Counted from the stretch's first letter, positions 24,563 to 36,200 are shown. The stretch: 64,000 bases of DNA from Echinostoma caproni (GCA_900618425.1 UZAN01039671.1:7177-71176), one strand, 5' to 3'. Made by a program: numbers and translations. The notes: generated by a model not told the origin, from the sequence alone.

Positions 24563-25612
24563 ATCGGTGGAGTATCAACAATTCCGCCGGAAGTATGACT
24601 GTTACCAGTTGAAACAGTTGGTGAAATGAGTGCTTGATTTCCGGACTACCTGAATGATGCGTTTTCACGAAAAAGCTTGATTGAAAAATGCCTGCAATAA
24701 GTGTGACGGAATCGGTGATTGCTTTATCTTAATTACACAGCACGTCTTCCAGCACCATAAGAGGTTCAACGAGACAACAACTGAGATATTTCGGTCGATT
24801 AATTTCGTTCAAAAGCAACCGCGTGAAGAACTACATACATCAAAATAAAAAACCCAAAGTAAAGGGCCCTCGAATGTGCTTGTTTTAGCCAGTGGTCCTT
24901 CCCACTCCCACGAGCAGTAATTGGTTAATCTGGCTGTCAGATATTGTGATTTAGAACGGGGAGAGGCGGAGGATCATCGGATGGTGAGTAATTTGACAAA
25001 CTGGTTTTCGGGTGATCGGGGGTTATGCAGGCCAATTCCCAACGAGATTCTCCAATTGGTGTGAATAAGTGACCTTAAACACGATGGAGACGTCAAACTG
25101 CTTCATTCCCACTCACTGTATGATCAAGTTTAACGGGTTATGAGACGATGGCACTTGCAAGGGTGACATTGCCGTTCTTTAGGCTATACTACGTTCCTCA
25201 ATTCTTCTACGGACAGAAACTAGAATTTGTATAATTAGTAGTGGAACAAGGTGCTTGCTAACAGGTGCGCATCGAGCTAAACGAACAATAGCAAACAGAA
25301 TCAACAATAGCAATTGATATGGAGAAAACTAATGGAGATATGGTGGATGAGAAGGTTAGTCAATAAAGTCGTGAAGAGACAGGGCGNGCTCAGAGTCAGT
25401 AAATTGTGGACGCGGTTCGTTGAGGTCATTATGGGTGACACCATTCAGGGCATCGTGTTGCTTCGAATTTGCCGGCGGTGTGTGTATGTGCAACCGGATA
25501 GAAGCAATGTTATGATAATCCTTTTAACTTAAGAAAATAATGTTTTCAAAAACGTAAGCTCCCCACACGACCCCAGAATTTCGATAGGACAAACCGAGTC
25601 GACTTTTGACAG

Positions 25613-25627
25613 ATCCGCCAGGAATAG
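25613..25627 (+). CDS. Candidate MEG exon (15 nt)
   Basis: ATCCGCCAGGAATAG between TTTTGACAG and GTAAAA, phase 1-1, coding PPGI after a split codon. It is only 81 nt from the better exon at 25709, so at most one of the two may be real or they may be used alternatively. Confidence 0.3.
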   Translation: MRQE

Positions 25628-25708
25628 GTAAAATAAGAAAATTACTTGTTCCATTGGCTCAATTTATGACCCAAAATACTTCATTCTTCTATTTTCATGC
25701 ACATCAAG

Positions 25709-25726
25709 ATAATCAGTATGGTAATC
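25709..25726 (+). CDS. MEG exon 7 (18 nt)
   Basis: ATAATCAGTATGGTAATC after a long pyrimidine tract (TTCATTCTTCTATTTTCATG, then CATCAAG) and before GTGAGT. Phase 1-1: T plus AT gives Tyr, then NQYGN, ending in C. Confidence 0.6.
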
Positions 25727-27084
25727 GTGAGTTTTACACTGTATTTAAATCCCAAACAAATCCTACTCAGATTTTTACTCACGGGAGTATTGCATGTTAG
25801 ACGGAAACATTGAAGCAGTACGAGATACAGATCAAGTAGTCTCCCGATACGAGTACATCGTTTAATCTTCCTCAATCAACACGTAATGCAGCGTGCGACC
25901 AAAACAACCTTTTCCGCCGTAACCGAGCTTTGCAACATCAACATCAGTAGAAAATGAAATGCTTCAACTTACGTTCACCTTAGACTACGTTTTGATCGGA
26001 CTCGGCTACTGCGGTACTACTAACTTTGTGCGTCGAGAATGGAAGATCACGGGTTGTGGTGGGTTATTTTTCGAATATTATCATTATCTTCGATGTCTTC
26101 GGTAGATATACTATGGTGCAGTCGCTGTTTAAACCGTACAGACAGAAGAAGATGGGAAACAATTCTGGGATAAAAAAGCAATCAAATCCCCTAGTCGTAG
26201 TAAAGAGCACTTCGACCACCTGGTAATTCTGGATCATGTTGTAGTTAGTCATAGCAACAACGTAACCCAGAGCCAAATTCAGATAAAATGAAACAAATAT
26301 GGATCACTAGGAAACTTCTTCATTTTTGGGGGGACTCACATGAAGTGTCCGATATGTCACTGGGAGGACTTCAAACGCGTGTATTTGCCTAGTGAGTACA
26401 AATTCATCCTTTGGGTTACACACACGATCTACGGTCGGATCTAAGGTTGTATTGATAAACTTTTGTCTCGTTTTAATCACAGACGATCTGAAGTTCGTCT
26501 GTTACCATTTCGTTTACAATGAACACACATTGTTTGTCTTAGAATCTCAACTCACAGACTCATATTTGGTCTCAAGTCCTTTGTGATCTTCTTCACACCG
26601 AATTATTTCTCACCAAAGGCTTGTCCACATGTGGGATATAAAATACATATCCATTGGGTGAGATCTAAATAACAAGTACACTGCACAAGCCAATCGCCTA
26701 AGATAATACGTTCGTTGGAATACGTATTGTAGCGCATCCGTAATGAGTATTACCTATCACCCGGAGTTAATTATCACCGCCCTTGATGTTATATCCAAGA
26801 CAATAATGGTCCACTCTACATTGCACACACATTCTATATTACCATTGACTCACGCTACTTGAATCATCCAAATAGAGGACTAAATGTTCCGAATCAGGTG
26901 ATTCCCAAAAGATCAGTAGTGATACTGGAAATAAACAGAGCAGGCACTCGCCATATCTTCATTTATGTGGGCCCCAACCAACCGGATCGAATAAGAAAAC
27001 TATAAAGGGCTGTAGAGGACCAATCCAAACCAACTGAATTAACCATCTATTGAGCCATTCACACAAAGCGATAACCGTCGACTG

Positions 27085-27235
27085 CGTAGCACAAGGGCAA
27101 GGGTTTGAAGTCCCGACCCGACTGATCACGGTTCGAGTCCTGACAGGGACACAAAAGTATGCACTGCGGACAGGGTCCTAAACCGGACGAAACAGCTGTC
27201 CAGTATTCTTAGTCGGTTATCCCGAATATTTGCAC
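27085..27235 (+). mobile_element. tRNA-derived SINE
   Basis: B-box-like GGTTCGAGTCCTGACAGG near 27131, followed by a body with CAGCTGTCCAGTATTC near 27191. The same body motif occurs at 36155 and 56885. Confidence 0.55.
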
Positions 27236-27761
27236 TGTAAAGATCCATCCAAACTTTTCACTTGTCCTCGGGTATTAGGGGGCACCTTAAATCGCGGAGC
27301 ATGATTTACACTGAATCCAAACTGAGTAGGTCTAAAACCAAAAGATTGGTAATCATTTTAGCCAGTCCTTGTGATGTAAATCACCTGTATAAGACGTCTC
27401 AAGTTTCATCCAGTCGTTGGATACGGTGGATGCTTAGCAATTATGAACAACGCATACCAATCAATCAATGTTTTTAATCAAATGCTTTTTGGAAAACAAA
27501 ACTGATTTTAAACAAGTCAAAATCTAAAATTAATGAAAGTTAGATATCCGTGATATACGTTGGTAGATTTTTCATTATGAAGTATGAGAAATTTCTTAAA
27601 ATCTTACTTATTGTCTGATAATGTTTAAAATTTTCACCTAGATTTGAAAATTTTGAAATTTTGTTCTAAAGCTTTAGAGATTGTTTTTAAAATAAATCAA
27701 AGTAATGACGGAATAAGTGTAATCCGTTAATAGATGCAAATATTGATTAATTACTTTGCAG

Positions 27762-27773
27762 CTTGCCAACAGC
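27762..27773 (+). CDS. MEG exon 8 (12 nt), Pro-Cys-Gln-Gln unit
   Basis: CTTGCCAACAGC between ATTACTTTGCAG and GTAAGC. With C from exon 7 it encodes Pro-Cys-Gln-Gln, ending in C. It is first of a run of 12-nt exons and differs from exon 9 at only two positions, which points to duplication. Confidence 0.8.
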
Positions 27774-28436
27774 GTAAGCAGTAACAAAAATAGTCGAATA
27801 ACATTACTTGGTCTCCACCAATTTCTTTTTTCCACCAAATTGAGCGGTAATTGTAGACGCAAACCGTATTTAGAGCACAGGTATGAGCATAATCGCTTTT
27901 CCAACTAAAATACTCCGGAGGGGACATATATATGTTAAAATCTGTTTGTTAGTAAACAAGAACCGGTATTGCAAGCTCGTTTCTTATCCAAATCTCTCCC
28001 TGCTGTTATGCCTTATTTGGACAACGATGTAACTGTCAAGAATTTGGTTTTGTGTCTCGAATCAAGTCCATATGCTCGGAGAACGTCGTTTCATAAGAAT
28101 GAGACAAAATGAAAAGGGATTGAGGTCAATGAGGAAAAATGTAACTACGTGGACAGTGGGTTTTGGGGGAGGCGATCAAAGTGGATTCCTTACAAAGCGA
28201 AAAATTAGTAGTTGAAAATATTCACAAGTTGAGCATCATTGAAACAGTCGTGCGTGTTGAGGACTTCAAGCAAAGTGAACTGATTTGATATTGAACATAT
28301 TAAACAAATCGCTACAGAGTGAAACAACTCGCTTGTAAAATATTGATTTAGCCCCTTTTGGTTTTTCAAANAATTTGTAAAGCTTTATCAGCCTAACGAA
28401 ATTGTGACTTTGCCTTCATCGTTCGTTACCTGACAG

Positions 28437-28448
28437 CCTGCCAACAAC
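28437..28448 (+). CDS. MEG exon 9 (12 nt), Pro-Cys-Gln-Gln unit
   Basis: CCTGCCAACAAC between GTTACCTGACAG and GTGAGT. C plus CC gives Pro, then CQQ, ending in C. Near-identical to exon 8. The intron between them is 663 nt. Confidence 0.8.
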
Positions 28449-29459
28449 GTGAGTATCAGTTTGAATGGGTTATGTTTGAATAGGTCCCTGACATTAAGTT
28501 TCAGAAAGAAGAAATGGGTTTTAGCATGGCCATATTTGTACCTACAGTGTTCTCGGAAGTTCAATTTGCATGCCAAACGTAGATTCGCCATACAGTTAAT
28601 TGTATCACTCCACATCACAAAAAATTGTCGTCCAGATGCAGTTCACATGTTTATCACCAGCGCTTACAGTACGAATTAAATAACCATTAAGAAGCTATTC
28701 GTCAAGCCAATCGAATACTAGTCGGAGCAGCCAGTGGATAGTTCCGTACTCAATCTCGTGATCCTTGTGTCGCACTGGAAGCAAGCATTTTGGAACGAAA
28801 GGACTTTACATTGGTCTTACCCCTACTACAAGCATACCGACCAGCCAAACGATTGATTTTGATGAATCCTAGGAAAAGAACCAAATTTTCCAGTGGCACC
28901 CATAGACAATTTCATAAATGTGTAGCGCAAACCCCCTATATCAAGTGATTTTTTCTATCCCTATTACGCGAACGTACGCGTTCATTGCACAGTACAAGTT
29001 GCCTGTGGACCGCCGTCAAATGACTCTTCTGAATACGTATTTGTAAAGTCAGCTAAATAAAATTAACTCGTAACGTGTGTTGGTGTCCTCCACTCCACCC
29101 GCCCAGTATAAAAAAATGGAGCTTACATCCATGAACGAGACACACCGTACCAGCTTGTTCCTACCATCAATACACGTGAACGTATCACGTAACTTCATTT
29201 ACCAGACTGGAAAGGAAAAGGGTTGTATGAATGCAAACCGCGAATACAACCCGTACATCTGAAAACCAATGAATATAAAGTGTACGTTGTACCCATTAAC
29301 TGCATCGTGTTCGTCAACCCAATCAAGGACTTCTTTAGTAATGCAGTTCAAGTCCCTTGTCACAATTACCGTGAAAATCACTCCGTGCTAATTAACAGCA
29401 CGAAATCAGACAACTTTTGTTATCGGTACGACTTGTCTATTTCTCCTCACTCCGCACAG

Positions 29460-29471
29460 CTTGCAGTCATC
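29460..29471 (+). CDS. MEG exon 10 (12 nt), Pro-Cys-Ser-His unit
   Basis: CTTGCAGTCATC between CTCACTCCGCACAG and GTAAGT. C plus CT gives Pro, then CSH, ending in C. Third consecutive Pro-Cys-x-x unit. Confidence 0.75.
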
Positions 29472-29599
29472 GTAAGTATTATGACCGGGGATTCGAGTCT
29501 TATCTTGTGCACTGATCATGAATGTTTTCAAGCATTTTTCCTGTGTCCCGACGGGAGAACAACAGGAGTGTGTTTTCGAAAATGTGAATCGAACTGTTA

Positions 29600-29775
29600 A
29601 ATGCGGTAGACCGCACCGCGCCTTATTTGCAGTGGCCCTTGCAGACTGGAAAACGTTACATGGAGGCCAGCAGATAAAGCGGAGCGGAAGCAAGAAGCAA
29701 TGCAAAGAGCAATTAATTCGAATGCGTACCTCTCGTCTTCCGGACTGGTGTCTTGGTTAGTTGGAGACACGGAAT
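29600..29775 (+). mobile_element. LINE pol C-terminal fragment
   Basis: The + strand matches the family seen antisense at 10320-10500: a GGCCAGCAGATAAAGCGG block near 29664, then TCTCGTCTTCCGGACTGGTG near 29732 (product motif SRLPDWCL). It is a short decayed piece in intron 10. Confidence 0.65.
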
Positions 29776-29962
29776 GTCATGGATGCGAAACGACAGCACT
29801 GACGATCTTGCTGTCGCTTCTTATCACACTAGAATGCTTGAAATAGTTTTTATGCACAATTGGACTGTGTACTCTGTGTGCTGACCATGGAGGTTCACCA
29901 TTTCCTCTCTTCCTCAAAAAGGCTCACTCCCTACTCTCCTTACACACTTCTCAGTTACCTAG

Positions 29963-30106
29963 CATGCATTATGAGTCTGCTAAGCTTGCTTCACTGTATT
30001 ACGCTGTATGATGACGTCACGGAGGATGACTTTGGTGATGATAGAGATGATGACTCCGGTGTTGATGATTACAATGAATCTGATGATTGCCATGATGACA
30101 ATAATG
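29963..30106 (+). CDS. Candidate acidic MEG exon (144 nt) or GAT-repeat ORF
   Basis: Phase 1-1 frame between CTAG (after a CT-rich tract) and GTTAGA. The second half is a GAT-rich tract coding DDDSGVDDYNESDDCHDD, about 30 residues dominated by Asp. It is far longer than other exons and the donor is weak. It may instead be a (GATGAT) low-complexity repeat with a chance frame, or part of a separate short ORF (29860-30111). Confidence 0.28.
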
Positions 30107-30392
30107 GTTAGACAATTTTAAACATTTAATTCCCATGAATCTAACGTAGAATGATAAAACGTTCTTTTTTATTGTCCAGTTAACATGTGGTCAAATAAAC
30201 CGGTGTTTGTATTTTCGCTGACCCGCCTTACTTGTAATTGAAACGTAAAATAATTACTAAAACCCTTGGCTTCATAAAATCTAAAGCAATTTAGTCTCTC
30301 ATCAGTGCTCGTATGCTTTAATGCAGTAGGTAAACAACCACGTATTTCTCAAGGTTCAGTTTGTTTATTATGTAATTGTTTTTTTGATACAG

Positions 30393-30425
30393 ATGCATCT
30401 AGTGACTTCGTAAATCTATGTGATT
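30393..30425 (+). CDS. MEG exon 11 (33 nt)
   Basis: The acceptor TGTTTTTTTGATACAG is excellent and the donor GTAAGG is good. Phase 1-1: C plus AT gives His, then ASSDFVNLCD, ending in T. It interrupts the 12-nt series and contains one Cys. Confidence 0.75.
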
Positions 30426-30780
30426 GTAAGGATTGCAAGTACCGTATTCGTAACTGATTTGCTTCTGGTAAATCATGAGTTACTTGTTGTGGTTCGTTAG
30501 ATATTAGAGCGGATGCGTGGATCTAAAGACATGTCGTTGTGTTTGCTCTGTCCGGCGGCAATTCTGGTTTGATAAATATAAGTACCTTATACAGTATCAT
30601 AAAAGCTCGGTAAAAACATTTTCAGTAAATCAGTCAATGGGCTGAATGCATAAATAAAATCCAGAATACCCATTATCAGGCAATAAACCTTTTGAAACAA
30701 TCGAAGGTAACACAAAACGAAATTACTTTTGATTCGATCAATATCCGCTGATTTCCACAAATTGTATATTTTTTCCATAG

Positions 30781-30792
30781 CAGCACCGCAAC
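30781..30792 (+). CDS. MEG exon 12 (12 nt)
   Basis: CAGCACCGCAAC between TATTTTTTCCATAG and GTAAGT. T plus CA gives Ser, then APQ, ending in C. A second AG at 30782-30783 could give a 9-nt version that also keeps the frame (NAGNAG-like acceptor). Confidence 0.75.
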
Positions 30793-31505
30793 GTAAGTTC
30801 ACTTTGAAAAAAATCCACTGATCTCCATTGCGTTTGTAACATTTAGACACTGATTTCCATTGGATCCTACGACTGTAAAATTACATGTGCACACGGGGAG
30901 AAAAAAAGTGTCCGACTGCGCTCTCAATGACTTCGCCTCTCTATCCCTAACTACTAACTCGTTTGTCACCTGCTTCGGCCGTCTCTCACAATGTGATATG
31001 CCACTGGAATTTCGTGACGTTTTCCACTTTCTATTACTTCTTCCTTTGCCGGTACTTTATGACTGAAGATGTTGCGCACAAGAAGACAAGAACAATCAGA
31101 ACTACAAACTGGAAGGGATTTACCACATGATTTATTTATTTATTACTTTACTATTTACCATGTATTTAAGTGTTATTATCAATTACCACTGAAAATTATT
31201 TGTTATGAACGACCGCATGCCACGTGATGGTGATGAACGCAGATTCATGCTGTTGCCGTTGATGAATTAAAATCGATAAATTAGGGAATAGGAAAAACAT
31301 GGCTTAGAATCCGATATAACGGTTGCGTTTCCCGCAGAACTGCGGCGGTCATCATACAAAAGACATATTTGAGAGAATTATAAACATGTGAGATGCGTTT
31401 GAACAACAAAAGCCTTACGCCACTTTAAGATTGGCTATCGACCATATTTTCACTAGTATAGAGCAAATATAGTGCTTCCTGTAATTGAGGATATCTAAAT
31501 ACAAG

Positions 31506-31532
31506 AACCTAGAAAACTATTGTCCCCAGCAG
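31506..31532 (+). CDS. Candidate MEG exon (27 nt)
   Basis: Strong donor CAG/GTAAGT. The acceptor ATACAAG is moderate. Phase 1-1 reads PRKLLSPA with no stop, ending in G. The next exon would follow after only 89 nt. An alternative acceptor CCCCAG at 31529 would leave a 3-nt exon (CAG), also frame-neutral. Confidence 0.48.
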
Positions 31533-31621
31533 GTAAGTAGTTTACGAGTTACGGAGAACCCGATATACAAGATCGATTCTTAACAAGGCGATTGATCATT
31601 CGAAATTATCTTCACTTTCAG

Positions 31622-31633
31622 CCTGCGATAATG
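31622..31633 (+). CDS. MEG exon 13 (12 nt), Pro-Cys-Asp-Asn unit
   Basis: CCTGCGATAATG between ATCTTCACTTTCAG and GTAAGC. C plus CC gives Pro (or Ala after the candidate exon at 31506), then CDN, ending in G. Confidence 0.8.
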
Positions 31634-31814
31634 GTAAGCAATATATGTTTGTGTTTTGACACGTTATGTAACCAATGCAATTTTCTTACGGTGGATTTGC
31701 GATATTTGTCTGAGAATAGTTGAAGGATAACTGTAAGACGATATTTCACATCTATTGTTCAACATGCTGTTTGACAGATTCGAACTTCGTATTTCGATTG
31801 TGTTAAGTTCAGTT

Positions 31815-31990
31815 GTATCGGTGGGATTCGAACCCACGCACGGACGCTGCCTACACTTTTGTACAGCGTATGCTCTACGGGCTGAGCTATGAGGCCACGC
31901 CAATAGCACTGATCTTTTCACATTCGAATTAATCATCTAACTAACAGAGGCATATGACATCCACCAGTTATCGTGTAATTTCGATCACTG
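31815..31990 (-). mobile_element. tRNA-derived SINE (ACA-loop family), minus copy
   Basis: The minus strand shows GGCCTCATAGCTCAGCC, a loop GTACAAA and the T arm GTGGGTTCGAATCCCAC, so A and B boxes are clear. The acceptor stem is broken at its 3' side. The flank on the other side (TGATCTTTTCACATTCGAAT) is shared with 56455-56475. Same family as the inverted pair at 56361-56694. Confidence 0.75.
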
Positions 31991-32191
31991 TTCACAAACT
32001 AATTACACATGTATTGTTTTTGTTGTTGCCTATAGAGCTCCCGGTAGAACGAACGCTTTATGAGCATTCCGTATATCCTCCATACACCTGATGTATCCCA
32101 ATTTAGTGACCAAAATAAATAGGAAAGATCTTTATTTATCACAGAGAATTCTTTAATGCAGTCTATCTGTTTTTGTGTATACACGCTGAAG

Positions 32192-32192
<1 letters not shown>

Positions 32193-32240
<48 letters not shown>
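32193..32240. repeat. (AT)n microsatellite
   Basis: A near-pure AT run of about 48 bases ending at an unresolved base (32241). It suggests an assembly join or a collapsed repeat. Confidence 0.9.
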
Positions 32241-33760
32241 NTTATGCCCCAGTTTCGTTATTTTCAGTGTGCAACATAGTCCAACTACGCGATAGGGAAC
32301 ACTCGTGTTGTTTGTACTCAAACAGATATTTGCACAATCAACGACGAATGCAAATCTACCCAATTATCTAAATTTAGTACGAAATTCAAGCGTGAGACAA
32401 TACTTGAAAAACACTAATATCGTATGAGTTACATGAACTATCCAATCGAACGTTGAGTTGTAGCTATTCACTAAAAACCTAAAATCTGTATTGAAATATT
32501 AGACTACTTTTAGTCAACAGCAAACAATTAAATACGGAAAAATGATGTTAGCAAAGACAAGACGAAGGTGAAGAAGAATCATGAAGAACCATGAATAGTT
32601 TATCCCTACAGATCGGACGGACAATGTGCCAAACTATGACAGAGACGACGAACAGATTAGAGAGTCTAGATAAGGGGCTTGTTTAAATGCATCGTAGTAC
32701 GAGGATATCAAAGATTTGTATTGTTTCCTGACACTGACGTTTCGGGTATGATTCCAGTTTCTTCAATGGAGTACCTTTGCTCAGAAAACGTATTGAGCTA
32801 TAAATAGGTGCACATTACTTTCCGACGTGATCAAGGGTGAAAAAATCAATATACAGAAACGAAGTCAAAAAAGTGCCGCAAAATCTTAAACCGTAATTGA
32901 TTATTCTTATCCCGGTGTCTGATTCTGAGAACCCTGAGACAACTTATGTGCACAGATCCCGGGTTCATGGTTTTCAAACCCTTATGCCAGGTCTGAGTTT
33001 GATCACTGTTGGCTTTTTTCACCCACTACCTGCTTCAGCAAATAGCACGCACCTTGGCGAGTTACCTGGTGATATAACCAACAGATGCCCCAAACGAATT
33101 AGTCTGTAAAGTTAGACGGATGGCTCCCGTGGGTTTTGGCGGATGCTTAGAACTTTGCGACTAACCCCAGCATGACTTATCCGGTTTCCCCAACAGACTC
33201 AAAAACTGCAACGTGGACAATAATGTTCCAAATCATGTGAGAATGTGCCAGGTGACAAATGAATAATATGATGATATTCACGAGGCACATGACTGGTAAA
33301 CTGTTGATAAGGTACACTGACTGCAACAACGGATATCCATTGAATTACTTTTGTCTCAAACATCATAGTAAAAGTTTTATTGAAATGATTAACAATTTAC
33401 CAATTTTGTGCAAAAAAACACTTTTATCACCCGTTTCACCAAGGTCAGTTCTTCAACGGGACACAATTTATTCGGCAAAATATTCATTTTTACACTGGTT
33501 TTGCCCGGCATTTCTCCAAAATTAGAGGAGCTCCTGCATTTATCAAAACTAGTAAACAAAACTGGTCATCAGCCGTTCATAATCAGTCAAAACGGTCAGG
33601 TTTCTGTTGCACCAAGTTGTATGTCTCTAGAGCTAGAGCTTTCTCCTAGTTGTTTTTATCTTGTGTTGAATATTATGAAACGGAAACATGTAACAGTTTA
33701 AAACATTGTCAATTTGTCAACCTGTGAAAAAAATATTTCGCTGATTTGAATTGATTTTAG

Positions 33761-33772
33761 TTTGCACCCAAC
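33761..33772 (+). CDS. MEG exon 14 (12 nt), Cys-Thr-Gln unit
   Basis: TTTGCACCCAAC between GAATTGATTTTAG and GTAAGC. G plus TT gives Val, then CTQ, ending in C. It shares the TGC-x-x-C plan of the 12-nt series. Confidence 0.78.
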
Positions 33773-34251
33773 GTAAGCATTCCACGTGCGATTGAACTTC
33801 TATTCTATCGAAGCATAAAAAACCTACTCAGTATCGATTATCACTATCTATCTACATCAATTCAATTTATGTGAAAAATGAATTGTGAATACGAGTGTCA
33901 CGTTTATGGTTAACCGATATGGCTATGATAAACCTCGGTGAAGTCAAGCCATACATCCATCGTGAATGACAAAACATTATTTAATTTAACATGCGTATCA
34001 ATCGAGCGGGAACTAGATAAGTATGAAACTGATATAGTATTTTAACATGAGTGTAACATTTTCATCTGTGAGAACAATGAACGATGAGCTATCGTTGGTT
34101 TCATGCTCGATTGTTTCGGTGAGCAGTACGGCAACTATGAAAAGCGTCAAACGCTGTCTTTGCTTCATTTTGCTAGTCCAGTATTGGCATCCGCAAACGT
34201 TCAGTAAAGCAGGTATTGACGGGCGTTCAGGCTTCACAAAATGCAAAAAGG

Positions 34252-34457
34252 NNNNNNNNNNNNNNNNNNNNNNNNNNNNNNNNNNNNNNNNNNNNNNNNN
34301 NNNNNNNNNNNNNNNNNNNNNNNNNNNNNNNNNNNNNNNNNNNNNNNNNNNNNNNNNNNNNNNNNNNNNNNNNNNNNNNNNNNNNNNNNNNNNNNNNNNN
34401 NNNNNNNNNNNNNNNNNNNNNNNNNNNNNNNNNNNNNNNNNNNNNNNNNNNNNNNNN
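34252..34457. other. Assembly gap (206 N)
   Basis: Run of N inside the intron between the exons at 33761 and 34893. A micro-exon could be hidden here. Confidence 0.99.
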
Positions 34458-34892
34458 CTATGTGTGAATCCATTGACTGAGATTCTCATTGTTTCAGCGA
34501 TTATTCGTTGAATGACGAGAAGACTTAGCTTCCAGTAATATTTTCAGCTGTTCTCAACTGGGCTAATCCGTGTTCTTGACATCTGCTTATCAGTATTCCT
34601 AATTACTCCGCTTTTGTTGCAGAAATATAAACCCTTTTTCATTGTGTTGATCATTCAAAAAATTGTGTACAACAATGCTGCTATGCTCTTTCTATAAACA
34701 ACGCAAAACGGTTGATGAAAGTTTTAAGCGCCGCACTTTGTTCTTCAAAACAGTTTCTGTTTGTTCGTTGTGAAGTATGATTTTCAAAATACATCTAAAG
34801 CTTAGTTCAGTTTCAGTTACTCGAGTATTGACCAAACCGTGTGATTGTTCTCCCTTTATTTCGACCAAATAAATTCCATTGCCTAATTTTAG

Positions 34893-34904
34893 CATGGAAC
34901 ATTT
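34893..34904 (+). CDS. MEG exon 15 (12 nt), Pro-Trp-Asn-Ile unit
   Basis: CATGGAACATTT between TGCCTAATTTTAG and GTAAGT. C plus CA gives Pro, then WNI, ending in T. Related to exon 17 (Pro-Trp-Asn-Cys). Confidence 0.75.
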
Positions 34905-35019
34905 GTAAGTACAAAATCTGGTTCTGCTACCGATCACGGTGCCAATCAAAGAAGCAACTCAAGTCGCATAGAATAGTCTTCAATATACAATGTTCACCTA
35001 GGGAATATTTCAGTAGCCT

Positions 35020-36030
35020 TGGTTTCCTTCCCGAAGAACAAAGCTCTGCCAGGTTTCGGCGCAATGGTCTTCAGCTAGCGGCAAAACCTCGCTCATTTAA
35101 AAATAGTGGCCATAAATTAACCGTTGTGTATATTTATCTACGAACGAATTCACAAGTAACTTGTGCTTCTTATTTGGTTAAATTTAACCCCAGCACTTTG
35201 GCGAATAACAAATCAATACAAGAAAAATGATATGCACTAGTTGCAGTAAAGTACTGATAACAGAGTAATAGTAGTAGTGAGTAGACGTATTTATTGGTCT
35301 GTCAGATGCGTATAAATCATGCAACTAGACTAAATCGCGTTCGCGATTCCGAAATATATTGTAATCTTGCAGACTGAACACAAGTTGCGCACAGTTCGTC
35401 GGCATTCCGCTCATCCTGTGCACAATTTACGATGGACAACAAGGCGTCTATCTTACTGCGTTGAGGATTATTACCACCCCACTGGACTGTAAAACGGAAT
35501 ACTGACGAACGGAATGCTAAAACCTGTCAACTTCAAACTGTGAATGGATGTACGCGGGGCCTTTGGTTACTTCTACGCAGTAAAAAAATAAGTGTTTGGA
35601 AGAAGTGAACCCGGTCACAAGCAGACGCAATCCGTCTATACAACGAAATGAATTGTGGTAATTCAGTAGCTTTTGGCGCTGCCACTGGTAGGCTAGAGAG
35701 TCGCAAGTCCAAAAATTCAAACTGTCCAACATATCACAAATAAACGGCATATGTTTATGATTGTGAATTTAACACTATCCGATGGTTACAGATGTAAGAT
35801 GCATGATGCAAATTAACGATAGTCAGTAGAAAAAGATTGACTGAGTGAGTTAAATAGGAGAACAAGAAACAAATTTTCTTGAGAGTAATACGGAGTTTGA
35901 TTTGTTTTAATGATGATGAATTCGTTGTGTAAATGAGGCGTGAGCTGAAAAACTAGGAAGCACCGGACAGCTGTTTCTACCCGAACCGATGGGTTTGACT
36001 ATATAGTGTATATTGAAAACAAGAAACGTT
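35020..36030. other. Intron interior with one weak repeat
   Basis: A block near 35605-35625 (GTGAACCCGGTCACAAGCAG) resembles 40028-40048 (GTGAATCCGGTCGCCAGTAG), so a decayed repeat is shared by the two introns. Nothing else was recognised. Confidence 0.4.
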
Positions 36031-36035
36031 TTGAT

Positions 36036-36200
36036 CAGCTGCCCGGTTGCCGAAAGGGTAGTATGCTTGCGTTCTACCTGTATGGTCCCGGGTTCAATCC
36101 CCAGTTGGGCCGATGAATTCGTGCTTTGCTGATGAGACCAAACCAGGTCAAAAAGGGCTGTCCAGTGCTTCCCAGCTTTTCAGCTCACGTCCCATGTACA
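36036..36200 (+). mobile_element. tRNA-derived SINE
   Basis: A tRNA-like head with an A-box-like GGTTGCCGAAAGGGTAGTAT and the B box GGGTTCAATCCCC near 36091. Body with GGGCTGTCCAGTGCTTCCCA near 36155 and an inverted-looking 3' region. Inserted in the sense orientation in the intron after exon 15. Confidence 0.65.

Noticed and set aside
24745..24767. Excellent acceptor (TTAATTACACAG) near 24740
   Set aside because: The phase-1 frame reaches TAA before any usable donor.
27414..27425. 12-nt unit TCGTTGGATACG after TTTCATCCAG
   Set aside because: The length and phase fit, but the donor GTGGAT is poor and it lies next to a SINE. Kept only as a note for RNA-seq checking.
32193..32240. CRISPR-like or other regular repeat arrays
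   Set aside because: Only simple AT/CA/GT microsatellites were found. There are no spaced direct repeats, and the genome is eukaryotic.
34089..34118. 30-nt phase 1-1 interval ending at GTGAGC
   Set aside because: The acceptor has a purine-rich run immediately upstream and no pyrimidine tract.
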